A stretch of DNA of 52,950 bases from Glomus cerebriforme (taxonomy: Eukaryota; Glomeromycota; Glomeromycetes; Glomerales; Glomeraceae): the NCBI GenBank assembly GCA_003550305.1, contig QKYT01000531.1, forward strand, positions 25,371-78,320, in the 5' to 3' direction. Below, one piece after another: positions 24,435 through 35,491 of this stretch. A model generated the notes under the pieces. It did no database searches. It worked only from the letters and a program-made list of their open reading frames with translations, and was not told the origin of the DNA. Position 1 is the first letter of the stretch; each line of letters starts with the position of its first letter. A program made the position numbers and the translations under genes.

Positions 24435-26529
24435 TTTGAAAAAAAAAATTCAAAATTGATAATACACACGATTAAAAATTTATTATTTGAATTCAATGAA
24501 TTTTTGACTCTAAGGAATTTTTGTTACACAGAATGAAAACAATAAAAAATTTCATCATTATTATCTTAAAGTATCACGTAAATTATGTAATGACTAATAA
24601 CAGGTATACTAATTTGTTAAGTACATCACAATTTTGATCAATTATAATAAAAAACATCACGTTTCGTATATTGATATATATTATTTTGATCAGCACATAA
24701 TGCCAAGCCACTTGTGTATTATTTTTTGATATTTTTTTATTTCTTCCTTTAATAAATTTTTTTCGGGTTTTTTGTTTCATTTAATAGATTACTGCCAATT
24801 CAAAAATTAATATCACATGATTTGTAAAATTTTTAAATTTTTATTATTATAAGTGATATTTTAATGTTGATTACTCCTTGATATTTTTTTATGATGTTAA
24901 ACAATCATTTAAATTTAAGAGGCCTAACTATAGATAGTCATGTTGGATTAAGGTGCTTTTATTTTTGAGAAATCAGGAACAATTCAAATTGAATCATAGA
25001 ACATTTGTAAAACTATATCATAATTGTTAACAATTATTTAAAAAAATTAATTTGATTTTGAATAATCTTTTGCTTTAAAAATAGGTGCAACTTTTATTTT
25101 AATTTTTTTTTTATTTATTATTAAAAAAAATTTCCACGAAACAAATTGATTAATCATGTGATACAATAATTTGCAACTTCACGGATAATGATGATCTTTT
25201 CAAATGTAAGTAGCGTAACTCGTTGCTTCACACCGGGATTAATGAGCTTAAACTAGGTAAATCGTGCATATGAAAATACAGTATTTCAGAAATAAGCTGT
25301 GACATAAACAAAAAAACATTCTGATTTATATTCAGGAAAATTAGATCTTATATAATATCAATAGGTGGCTTAAAATTTTATTTGTTTATAATTAGAAATA
25401 ATTAATATTGATCTTAATGCCGAGCAATATATATATATATATTGGCTATATTAAAATGATATAAATTATGTTTATGTTATTAAACACTTTAAAAGACTTC
25501 ACTATAAAGAATATTTTTAGTCGGACAGTCCTGATGATTCTCGCATAGTATAAGAACTCTAATATGCTTATATGATCAAATATACAGTAGAATATTATTC
25601 AAAATAAAAAAAATAAAGTTCGATTAAAAATCAAGTAGCACACCACCCACCAGTTCGCCGCAGTACGCCATTTCATTTCACCTGAAATATGGAATAGATC
25701 AGGCGCAGAAGCGCAGACGAATCACACGTTGCACAATTAAAAATATTTATACGGGTTAATTTAAATATAACGGTTACACAACCTTTTTTAACAAGAAGAA
25801 ATTTCTAGACCGTTAAAAGATAAATTAATAAAAAAATTATAAATATAGCATTAATAACTAAATAAATTAATATTTTTAGATATATAATATGTATTTATAA
25901 TTTATTTTAATAAATACTTTAGATAATTCTCGCATTTATGTTTAAGGTTCTCTTATAATTCTAAAAAGAACAAATTATAACTATCTGTACTTCAAAATAA
26001 ATCCTTTTTAGAAATAGACCATTCAGAAATCATCGAAAAATCAAAATGAGTGCAAATAAATATATCAAATTCAAATCCTATTGATGTATGTCGTGTTATT
26101 GATTCGTGTTATACAATTTAATGCTTTAAAAAAAAGACAAAGTATGGAATATGGATTCTGGTGGAGTTCTTAAAATATATCTAATATGGAATATCTCTTA
26201 TTTAAGATTACAAAATTACAGTATATTATTTTTAAGATCAGCTGGATCATCCATTAAATTATTTGGCGAATCATTCATGAAATAATATTTAACATAATAG
26301 AAATTAATTAATTAATTTATATTAAATATTTTATAATAATTTTAAATAAAAAAGGTTTATTTATTATTTTTCTTTTTCTTTAAAAAAAAAATACAGTAAA
26401 TAAATGTTTTTTTTTAGCTATTATTAATTGTTCATTTGATTATTTTAAAATTTAATAATAAAATTTTCAGTTCAATTAAATGTCTCTAATCTATTCTATC
26501 TTAACAAATCTAAATTAATTTACTAATTG
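24435..26529. other. 2.1-kb gene desert
   Basis: No gene is recognised. A less AT-rich patch at 25640-25735 (CGCCGCAGTACGCC, CAGGCGCAGAAGCGCAGACG) stands out but has no identifiable structure. An (AT)n run lies at 25427-25441. A kinase-like reading near 26145-26260 is too weak to assign. Confidence 0.5.
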
Positions 26530-27137
26530 AGGTAGCTAGCAAACATGTAGTGTATGGTTGACACTGTATGTATTGTATGGTATGTATGGTTACGTATGTA
26601 TGGTATGTATGGTATGTATGGTATGATTTATTCCATACATGTATGGATGTTTAATAATTATATCTTTGTGCAACATTATAAAAAAGTTTTTGCCTTTTTT
26701 AGTTATAAGGTAATACAAAAGTTATATCATTACACGCGGAATATATATGTTTATAAGTAAAAATGCAATTAAATGTGATATAACTTGCTATACTTATTAT
26801 TTATTATTTATCACATTGCCTATATTTCGTTTTTAATTATCACATCTATCACATATCAAAAAAAATTTTGAAACTATTTTTGGTTATAAAGTAGTACAAT
26901 AGTTATACCATTATGTGTAAAACATGTACATTTATAAGTAAAAATGCATTTAAAAATTTGAAAATTGCCTTATTTAGTATGTTTATGCACAATATGCATG
27001 ATTTTGCATAATTCTAAGTTTAAATTTTGAATTAGTATATCGAACCATACATACCATACATACCATACATGATGTCACCATACATACCATACAATACATA
27101 CAGCGTCAACCATACACTACATGTTTGCTATATACCC
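26530..27137. mobile_element. 608-bp terminal-inverted-repeat element, non-autonomous
   Basis: The left end (AGGTAGCTAGCAAACATGTA…) and the reverse complement of the right end (GGGTATATAGCAAACATGTA…) match over more than 60 bp with only a few differences, running into GTATGTATGG-type repeats. Both sides are flanked by a perfect 9-bp TACTAATTG (26521-26529 and 27138-27146), a target-site duplication. Inside, two direct repeats of about 90 bp start near 26686 and 26868; each holds GGTTATAA/AGTTATAA and ends in TTTATAAGTAAAAATGCA. No transposase is encoded; the 68-codon frame inside is chance. The 9-bp duplication with long inverted ends suggests a Mutator-like origin, but this is inference. Confidence 0.88.
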
Positions 27138-27149
27138 TACTAATTGTTA

Positions 27150-27960
27150 TCCGAATATTGTTGTCGATTCTATTAGCAATCTCCAACATTGTTTAATACT
27201 TTCCATTCATATAATTTGTTATATCTTTTTCCATTTTCTAATTTTTTTTTTCTAATTTATCTTTCTATTTCTAACTTATCACATCTTTGTTTTTTTGTAT
27301 GTTTCAATTAACATGATAGAACTTATTAATCTCAAATTATTCTTCCATTTTATTTTTTGATATACTGTTCCCCTTTTCCAGTTCTCTGGGTATTTTTTAT
27401 TCAATTATTGCATTCATCATTTTCTTGATAATTCTCACTTTTTTCCACACTTCATAAGTAAGTAATCTTCGACAGTCCTGGTACTTTCTTATTTTCTTAG
27501 TAAATTTTCTTAATTTATATACCTTTTTCCTCAAACCATTCTTTTTATTTTTTATTCTTGTGCATTTCAGTTTTTAGCTTTTTCCTCATTGAAATTTTAT
27601 TTTCAATGATTTCTTTAGTCTTCTTCGATTCTTTATTCATCCATTTATCTACTTTTAGTTGTTGCTTCTCATTATCACCCAGATTGTATATTTGTGTTGT
27701 CTTTAGATTTTTTGATTCTTTTGTCTTTACTGTTTAAAAGGTCTAATATATCCACTTCACTTTTTTTCTGCTTTATACCTTTCTGTTAATAAAATAGTTC
27801 TTTCTTATCAGTTCAGTTTGTTAAATCCAATAATATCTTTATATCTTCTTTTTAGGAAAGCGGGATTCAGGATTCAGTATTTATTCTCAACTAGTGATAG
27901 ACTTTTTGCTAACAGATAGTATCTTTAGAGTTACTGGATATTTTGAAATTAAGTGAAATA
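27150..27960 (-). pseudogene. decayed LINE (non-LTR retrotransposon) fragment with RT motif
   Basis: On the minus strand one frame reads KKYPENWKRGTVYQKIKWK then NNLRLISSIMLIETYKKT (about 27405-27290). This is the 'P..WK.g.iypi.K…RPI.Lle..rK' start of non-LTR reverse transcriptases. Upstream (27740-27560) a second open piece reads KTKESKNLKTTQIYN, then QLKVDKWMNKESKKTKEIIE and onwards, as in the Lys-rich connector before RT domains. Another piece near 27790 reads KQKKSEVDILDLLNSKDK. Frames change several times and stops are frequent, with no catalytic YADD box, so it is dead. It sits between the 608-bp element and dispersed repeat copy 2. Confidence 0.55.
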
Positions 27961-27965
27961 AAGCG

Positions 27966-28490
27966 AAGAGGGAATTCTAATCTAAACCAACCAGTCAGTT
28001 AGGAGGTACTCAACTATCTGACCGGCTTTCCTTGCCTGATANGAGAAAGATATCATNNNCAGTATAAGGAAGTTAAGAGGGAGTTTAAAGGAGAAAAAAA
28101 AACCAACCAGTCAGTTAGGAGATACTCAACTATCTGACCGGTTTTCCTTGCCTGATACGAGAAATTTCTCATAACAGTATATGGAAGATAAGGGGGAGTA
28201 GAAAGGATATACGAGTAGTTTTTAAAAAAGGATTATAAAGAGAGAACAAAATTGTGATAATAATAAAGATAAAGATACCTGTTAGAAAATATGAAAATGA
28301 TTACGAAATATTGGTGGTATTTATAATTTAAATATAAAGAATGAGTCAAAATTAATAATGATACAATAATACAATAAACATGACGAGTCGCATCATGCAA
28401 ATTTCTATATTTGGAAACTTTTGTAATAGTTTATAGTTGTACAAATTAATAATCAATGATCCATTTGTTCACATGCATCACATGTCTTAA
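27966..28490. repeat. dispersed repeat, copy 2 (contains Ns)
   Basis: Homologous to 2057-2520 with the same start and two internal units (CCAACCAG at about 27987 and 28103). Each unit can fold: ACCAGTCAGTTAG pairs with CTATCTGACCGGT (11 of 13 positions) around a GAGATACTCAA loop. The only ambiguous bases in the window lie here (28042 and 28057-28059). By comparison with copy 1 they correspond to C and ATA. The units within this copy are more alike than those of copy 1, which suggests it is younger or has been homogenised. Confidence 0.85.
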
Positions 28491-28831
28491 TGATACCTTT
28501 ATTTCATCATATTAACTGTCGTAAGTCATAAAATAACTAATAAAAATAATTTAGAATTTAAATCAAAGGCTACAGTTTAATAAAAAATTTTTTTTCTCCA
28601 TATCTGCATATTGATTATTAATAAAATTTTTTTAAAAAAAATGAGTATATTATCACGATGTATTCAATGTCTAGTAACAAACATAAAATGATGTCATTAC
28701 AATTTCCTTTTTAAATTATATGATGAAATTGCAACATTTTATATTTTTAATATCATTTTTTCAATATTTTTTTTTTTAAATAAAAACTTATTTTATTAAT
28801 CTAAATACCATTAAATCATTATAATTTCCTG
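28491..28831. other. AT-rich spacer
   Basis: It contains T- and A-runs and no recognisable feature. Confidence 0.4.
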
Positions 28832-29170
28832 ATGGCCAATAATAGCAATCTCTTAATCCCTGCTGATTATGTTATATTTTTTTCACCTTCTGAACAAGTT
28901 GAACAACTAGATTAATTTGTTCAACAAGCTAAAACTCTTCAGGCCTTTTCTAAGGCTCAAAACAAACTTATCATGACTTTACAAACACAAATTTCATTGC
29001 CAAAGGCTCAAAATGTAACTTACACTGCTGAAAATGTAGCATTTAAAAGCATACTAGCTAATTGATTTTACCCATGTTTTGTATGTCATTATTATGGTCA
29101 TAAATTTGAAAACTGTCCAAACATCCATTCTAATGCTTATAATAGATGTATCCGGGTAGTATAGTAATCG
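28832..29170 (+). pseudogene. gag-like / zinc-knuckle ORF with two in-frame stops
   Basis: From ATG 28832 one frame is protein-like for about 110 codons: a MANNSNLLIPADYVIFFSPS start, then SEQVEQLD, a TAA, then QQAKTLQAFSKAQNKLIMTL. After a TGA it continues with CFVCHYYGHKFENC, a CX2CX4HX4C zinc knuckle as in retroelement Gag proteins and some nucleic-acid-binding proteins. The two stops in an otherwise constant frame and the lack of a long downstream frame mark it as a pseudogene. Whether it comes from an LTR element or from a host CCHC family cannot be decided here. Confidence 0.6.
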
Positions 29171-29289
29171 TTTTTTCTGCCCATCGAACAGGATTTGAGA
29201 ATTTAGCCTGAACGACTCATGATATATAAAGTAAAAATTACAATTTTATTAACCCGATTAATAATTATATTATAAAAGTTTTGTCTTTG

Positions 29290-29945
29290 ACAAGGTTTTT
29301 TTCTATTCTGGAGGTAAAGTTATTGAAAGTAATAAATGTTTGTGGATCTGGACAAAACAATAGTTTTGTAATTTTTTGCAGTTCATAATTTTATAACACA
29401 GCATGAAGAACAAGAGCAAAATTTTTATGAATCTAAGTCAATTGTTTTTCAATTAAACATACTTCAAATAATTTCAAAAAGTAGTTCATCAAATGCAATT
29501 AAGAATAATTTCATCTAGTCGCTTTGTTAAACCAAGTTCATATGTATAAATACCATTAAAAGAGAAATCGCAAAATTAAATTTGTATTATAATAAATAAT
29601 TTAATAACGTTATGAAATTTATCAATTAAGAATCAAGTCAAAAACAATTAGAGAACAAGCACGTAAAATTACTGAATGTGCCCGAAATTCTTGTTTACGC
29701 CAACTTGAATAAAACGTTAAAATCATCATCATTAAATATCGAAGAAAAATCTTTTGAAATACCAAATTTTTCGAAAATTGCTAAATATCACCGCGGGTGA
29801 TTGTCACCGCACCAGCATCAGGATGGATAACGGGCAGAATTAAAAATGGAATGAAACTTCGCCCAGAATTCCATTCTAATGCTGGTGCGGTGATCATCAC
29901 CTTAGATGACATTTAGCAATACACAAATTTTTCCTCTACATTGGA
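29290..29945 (-). pseudogene. BTB-BACK pseudogene interrupted by a MITE
   Basis: The + strand here is the decayed complement of a family member. TAATAAATGTTTGTGGATCTGG matches the antisense of 'PQPFITS' in the paralogues. Antisense of the 'YLIEKQ.W' and 'DELL' region follows at 29430-29500. The intron borders are blurred near 29560. BTB exon-1 antisense (GAATGTGCCCGAAATTCTTG, with the upstream GAGAACAAGCACGTAAAATT) lies at 29650-29700, and SKDFSSIF at about 29745-29762. The 'SKDF' region is split by the hairpin element at 29772-29923. TLDc is missing (5' truncation of the antisense copy near 29290). Multiple deletions make it non-functional. Confidence 0.8.
29772..29923. mobile_element. hairpin MITE inside the BTB pseudogene
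   Basis: Inverted arms of 42 bp, 29777-29818 (ATTGCTAAAT…GCACCAGCAT) and 29879-29920 (ATGCTGGTGC…ATTTAGCAAT), differ at only a few positions and enclose a 60-bp centre. CAAATTTTT flanks it on both sides (29763-29771 and 29924-29932), fitting a 9-bp target duplication. The outside sequence joins into BTB exon-1 coding sequence, so it inserted near the start codon of a BTB gene. It encodes nothing. Confidence 0.85.
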
Positions 29946-30934
29946 CGTAAAAAGTTCCCATAAAAATATTTTTATTCATTGTGCAATGAATAAAAGCCAG
30001 TGGTATATGAAATTTTGCAGATATACTCTTTATGATATGGCAAATAAGTGATCCAGAAGTAAAACTGGTAACATTTATCACTTATAAAATATGTAAGATT
30101 CCTGAAAATAATTAAGCAACTTTGAAAGGCAGTATCATGATAAATACCGATCGAACCAAATTTAATAAACTTTCTTTTATTTTACTTATTAAATTATCAA
30201 GTATATTTTACAAAATTTTTTATAGTATATTTATGAATAATCTTAATGTTTATTATAATTCAATTTAATGCTCTGTAACACAAAATTTTATTAATAAACT
30301 GTTTATTGCATATTAAGTTCCTCATGACAATTATTTAACATATTAAATAATAACAGAAAAAAATATTTTTCGTCCACTGTATAAATAATTAATGACTCAT
30401 GTATGATCATTATTTAATAATACTTTCATATTTTTAATTTTAAAAATAATACCATAAAAATAATACGAAACAAAGATTTTCATCCACCGAATGTATAACT
30501 CTACCTTACATTAACCTTTATGAAAAATTACAATCTCTTGTTTTAATAGACTAATAGATTAAAAAGGTTTAATGCCAATGCATGGCGCAGACGCAGTATA
30601 TTTACGCCATCGAAATATTATTTATTCTAGATTGGTGTAACCTGTTCTTCAATAAAAATACGATGATATTGTTATATGTATTCAATTTTTGAACTGTTCA
30701 GATTCTGCGTTTTCAAAAATTAAGTATTAAACGTAACTGTCATAAAGAAGGGAGTTCAAATAATTTCTTTTTTTTTTTTTTTTGTTTTAAAGAAAATATA
30801 TATGCACTCAAATAATTAGATCAGAGATGAATTTCTTAAACGATTTATTTATTTGAATTTAGTAAATCAGAAATAATATTCAAAGTTGCTCTTAATTTGT
30901 AAAATTTAACCAAACCGTTCATCATCTGCTATCG
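29946..30934. other. gene-free stretch downstream of the bZIP gene
   Basis: AT-rich with a long T-run at 30769-30784. A GC-richer dozen bases near 30583 (GCGCAGACGCAG) resembles a motif near 25714 but shows no structure. Nothing else is seen. Confidence 0.45.
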
Positions 30935-31736
30935 TTAATAATTTGTTGATGTATTATTTATGATATAATTTGCACTATTCAAACGAGAGTTTCTATTATT
31001 ATTTCGCGTATATTCTTTGATGATGTCACAATTGCAGTCGTTGTGAGCAAGAAGATGGCGTTTCAAATTTATAGATTCATTTTTAAGATCGTTTACAAAG
31101 GAACGCATCACCGTGTTTATTTGTGTCAAATATAATTCTTCTTGTTGAAGCTTTTTTAAAGCCTGTTTTTGTTTTTGACGGTATTTTGCCACTAATAAAA
31201 ATAACTATAAATATTTTATTATATATAAAAAAAAATCATCATTGAGAATTAAATATACCAGCAATTCGGTTTCTTTCCAGTTTTTTCGATCGTTTTGTTT
31301 CTGGTGTTTCATCGGGACTATCATTCAGAACGTCTCTGGAGTAAGAAAACGTTGAGACAGAAGTTTTCTCTGCTGATGAGGTTGTTGCAGATGTTGTGGT
31401 TGTTGCTAATGGTATAATACCAACCAGGTTCGAAGCGTTCCTTGTTGCAACAGCATTTGTAAACATAACAGGCGAATATTCATATGATACAGTGGTTACC
31501 GCGGTCTCTGGAGAATTTAAATACGATAGTTCGGAAAGTGGAGCATATGGAACATATGGGCTAACTGTTGTTCCATAAAAATAATAATCAGGTTGTGTTT
31601 CAATTTCGAGCCCAGCTACCGTGATTTGTCCTATTTGCGAAATGAAATGTTCATGATTATTATTATTATTTTCTACAATATTAGCTTCGTAGAGAAAGTC
31701 GTTACTCATCATAAGATTTTCTGAATCTATAAACAT
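30935..31736 (-). CDS. bZIP transcription factor, ATF/CREB-like (two exons, 244 aa)
   Basis: Exons are complement 31259-31736 and 30935-31191. The 67-bp intron splits the basic region (…LERNRIA|VAKYRQ…), in phase 1. Start ATG 31736; a second in-frame ATG pair lies nine codons on. The basic region KRSKKLERNRIAVAKYRQ has the invariant N156-x7-R164 spacing. The zipper has L174, L181, M188, L195 and L202 at seven-residue steps. The N-terminal 145 residues are Asn/Ser/Thr/Tyr-rich and low in charge, typical of an activation region. ATF/CREB-type bZIPs bind TGACGT sites as dimers in the nucleus and often control stress genes. Tyr at the usual Cys/Ser position of the basic region is unusual. Target genes are unknown. 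Confidence 0.88.
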
Positions 31737-31941
31737 ATTAAAAATGGAAGATAGGAATGAAGGTTAAGAAGAAGTGTGAGAAAGAAAAAAAGGAAAATGT
31801 TATCTTATTTATTGACAAAAATGTTTTTTTTTTTATAGTGTAAATGTGGAAATTATGTCATATGATCATACGTATGATAAAATAGATAACATTAAAATAT
31901 ATGTGATGTTTGCGATGCCGTAGATATCATGCATTATCAAA

Positions 31942-31963
31942 CACGGCTCCGCCGTGATGACGT
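31942..31963. promoter_or_regulatory. GC hairpin plus TGACGT half-site upstream of the bZIP gene
   Basis: CACGGC-TCC-GCCGTG (31942-31956) is a perfect 6-bp stem in very AT-rich DNA. It is followed at once by TGACGT (31958-31963), the half-site bound by ATF/CREB bZIPs. The pair lies about 210 bp upstream of the bZIP start codon. Autoregulation is possible but is only an inference from position. Confidence 0.35.
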
Positions 31964-33399
31964 ACGCGAAGTTTCGAAATTTAACAGTCGACTATGGCGT
32001 ATAATTTGTGTGTATATTATTAAATTTTTTGACATCCGAAATACAATAAAACTTTAGTGTATATTATTATAATATAACCCGCTCATCGGTATCATTTTTT
32101 TAGACACGCGTACTTGTTTATAAAATTTTTTAATCCTTCAAGCCGGCTAAGAATGTAAACCGCTAAATAAACTGTCTAAATATCTTACAAAATGATTATT
32201 TATAAAGATACAATATCTCTATAGAATTGCTTGGTGCTTCCAATCAAATCTAATACTACTGTTTTAGAAAGAATAGAAATAAACAATATTGTAGGACTTC
32301 TGTACTCATATAAGTGATATAACCCTAAATGCTGCGAATTACTTCTGATCAAAATTTAAATTATAATAGTAATTTTTCGTGAATGCAAAAAGGAAATCTG
32401 CGCTTTCAGTATATAAAAGAGGAAGTGATGTTGATGTGATTAAAATAATCTATAAATTGATTATTAATAGCGATATTGCCTTTCATTATTATATAATAAA
32501 CAGAATAAATTATAATCAGAAGAATTATAAAAGGAAATGTATAAGGACAAAATGCATGTTGTGGCATTGGTGTTGGTGCTGGTTCTTGAATAGATGTTAT
32601 GAACTAATTAATTTTGTTGCTGCATTAGCAAATATTAATAATGCTAGTAGTTTATTGATGTTTGCTAATCCAATATAAAAGTAAATCATCTCTGGCATAA
32701 TGAACGTATTACGCGAAAATGCGTTACATGAAATGAGCTTTACTACACAAAACAAATAAATCTTGTGATAGATGCAGTCCAAGGAAGTAATCTAAAACAT
32801 TGATGTAGCGAGGTCTTTCATGTTAATCACAATCATGTATCAACAATACATTTGTAGCTACTTTGGTAGATGATTTCTTTCTTTCTTTGATTCTTGTATA
32901 GGTCCTTCAGATTCTTTTCTATAATGAAATAAACATATTAGTTATTTATAATTTAATCACTTTATTAGTCAGGCTATTAAGAAGTTGTTGATCCTAGTGA
33001 ACCGTTATTTTTGATTGAATCCTAATAGCCACTAATAATACTTTATTAAATGGGTATCGATCTTCGAGCGATCACATCAAATTACTATAATATAACTTAC
33101 CTTTTCATGTTTTTTTTTTGTGAATAACATCCAATTATAAGGTCAGAAAAAAAATAATATTCGATTGCTCTCACTTTTTATGATTTGATTTATTTTTCTT
33201 TGTTAAATTTTAAGCTTCGTCTATGAACTTAATTTGATATTCTTAAGGTTATATTACAATCTCTTCACTTGATAAAAAAGTCCCAGTGCTAGACAGAGCC
33301 TTCTGAATGTATATGGAAAACTCATTTAATAGATCCATATATAAATCTCATATGAAATTATTTGATATCCCATTTTGTTGAACGGTCTTACTCTCCCTT
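31964..33399. other. intergenic region without a recognised gene
   Basis: Small open frames (32379-32678 on +, 32597-32782 on minus) overlap a short inverted repeat (ATTAGCAAATATT…TTTGCTAAT, about 32624-32668) and show no domain. The candidate element at 32959-33048 is listed separately. Confidence 0.45.
32959..33048. mobile_element. possible small inverted-repeat element
   Basis: TATTAGTCAGGCTATTA near 32963 and TAATAGCCACTAATA near 33022 are inverted copies with a 2-bp gap. ACTTTATTA occurs at both outer edges (32959-32967 and 33040-33048) and could be a target duplication overlapping the ends. Short and AT-rich, so chance cannot be excluded. Confidence 0.35.
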
Positions 33400-33675
33400 T
33401 CATTACTGACTTAAAAATGATTTTCAAATATGATTTTCTGAATCGTCCGGTTCTTCTCCATCTTGTTCTGTTTCAATGTCCAGATTTTATTCTACATTCT
33501 TCATTCTCAAGGATTCTCATATCCAATTCATCCTCTGTCAGATTCTCTCAAAATTTACTCTATTAATTTCTTCTCAATATTATTATCACTGATATTAACA
33601 AGTGACTTTGCGATTTTGATTTTTGAGGGGCTAGACTCCTTGTTTAAAGTTTTTGATGTATTTGTGTAAAGCAGC
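33400..33675 (-). pseudogene. decayed ORF of unknown family
   Basis: The minus strand gives coding-like pieces in two frames: NTSKTLNKESSPSKIKIAKS then LVNISDNNIEKKLIE (about 33655-33555), NLTEDELDMRILENEECRIK (33545-33487), and ETEQDGEEPDDSENHI (33475-33430). The acidic, Ser/Asn-rich composition suggests a disordered region. A stop and at least two frame changes are present. I recognise no domain, and no intact partner exists in the window. The + strand open frames over the same stretch are shadows. Confidence 0.4.
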
Positions 33676-35491
33676 ATTATTATGAGATTTTTTTTAATTT
33701 TGTTATCAACTGTAAAATTGTAAATTTTAAGAAATAAGCAACAATTAAATATTTAAGAAGAATCTAATCCTTTTTATAAGTCATTATAAATGTATTTGAG
33801 TCATAATCCTAGATAGTTCTTTCATTCCTTTTTTATTAACAATGCTTAAAAGATAGTTGATCATAGCTCAAATATTTTTGACGCAAAAAAACAAGTGTCA
33901 ATGTGATATCTCTTGAGTATAATTTTGTAAACGTAATAAACGCGACGCGACGCAACAAAAAGATCTCATTATTGTATCACAAGATCATGACATATCTCCG
34001 GTAACACCAGAAATTACAACCACGTGATTGTATATCACGAGACAACTATTAATAGTTCATGGTTCAGAAAATTTTAAGGAATCAATATGTTTTTTCTTCA
34101 AAAAACGTCGACAAAACCGTAAACGAAAACGTACTACAAGAACCTTGTCAAACGATTTCACTTCGTGTTGACACTCCACCGACAGTAAATCTGTTAAACC
34201 CATATGCATGGCTTATATGGCTTATATGGGCCTCTAGCAATTTCTTACACTCTGGATCGTGGACTAGCCATAGAAATAACTTTAATTCTTACTTTTATAC
34301 TCATGCATAGATAATAAGTATTATTCGGGAAAAAAAACCATGGTATTCCCCTCCCCATGAAATAAATGGGTAATCCCCAGGAGCGTGTCACTCATTAAAT
34401 ATACATGTATAAACTATTTTAACTATTTATTTTAACAATTTATAGTGATCTATTTTCTTTTTATTAACCTTTAAAATTTTTTTTTCTCTTTATAGACAGT
34501 ACTTATAAAAATTAGAAATTTCCCGGCTATCAATATGAGACCAGGAAATAAGTAAACGACACCTATAAACATAGTTAATCACATGCAAAAAATTAGACTG
34601 AAGGTAATCATGAGTGACACTTAGTGCGACAGGGGATTATGACCAATATTATATTTTTTTTCTAATTTTTCTTCTTTAGATAGATTTTTTTCTTCTCTTA
34701 GTTTAGTTATATGAAGGAATGTCGTGCATCATATTCTAGAAATGATTCAGGCGAAGCAGCTTCTTACAGATTAATAAACAAAAGTTAAACGTAATACCGA
34801 ATAAACTCTCACTAAACCCTCTACCAATGAGCTTAAATTAAAAATAAACAGAGATTTCATGGCATAATTTGAGTATTTTAAGTAACTTTAATCAATTGTC
34901 TTTAGAATTTTTAACATAGTGAATATTTTTGTGTATTGTTTATTGTTTATTGAAGTTTAATAAATGATCTTTTTAAATATAAATTTTATTTTATTTTATT
35001 TTATTTATTTATTTTTTGTAAAGAAAATAAAGAAAATATTCGAAGTAAAATTTTTAAAAAATAAAATTTTTTAATATTGGCAGAGATTGAAAAATCACGT
35101 GTGTGAATAAAAAAATTCTGAGATAGTTTCATTTTTTTCATACAAAATCGCATCCCTTAAACGATAATGCGAGCAAATTTGCCTGTTGATTTTGCTCATC
35201 CCACACGTTAATAAAATTGTCGGTTTCTTGGAATTATTGATTAACTCTGCGCATAAAATGGTTAACATCAAAAAAAAAAAAAAAAAAATTGGGTGAATCA
35301 AATATGATGGATGTTCTTTTTATTTTTTTCAAAAAAACAAACAAAGAAATTATTTTTCTTTTATAAACATTATCCTTTTTTTAGAAAAATAGAAAGTGTA
35401 ATGAATATCATATGGAAAAACATATCTCCGTTAAACTTAGGTATTTTTCATTAAATTTTGAGGTAATATGAATACTTACTTTATGAATAAC
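33676..35491. other. 1.8-kb gene-free stretch
   Basis: A + strand 83-codon frame (34059-34310) and a minus frame (35095-35301) lack any family resemblance. GGGAAAAAAAACCATGGTATTCCC (34329-34352) is a partial palindrome. A 20-base A-run ends at 35288. Nothing firm is seen. Confidence 0.45.

Noticed and set aside
26145..26270. Kinase-like + strand reading (NMDSGGVLKIYL…)
   Set aside because: Only a few residues resemble the kinase 'GSL..YL' region, with no anchor motif on either side.
26554..26760. 68-codon + strand open frame
   Set aside because: It consists of the TATGTATGG repeats of the transposon end.
34059..34310. 83-codon + strand open frame
   Set aside because: No motif, and no splice context joins it to neighbouring sequence.
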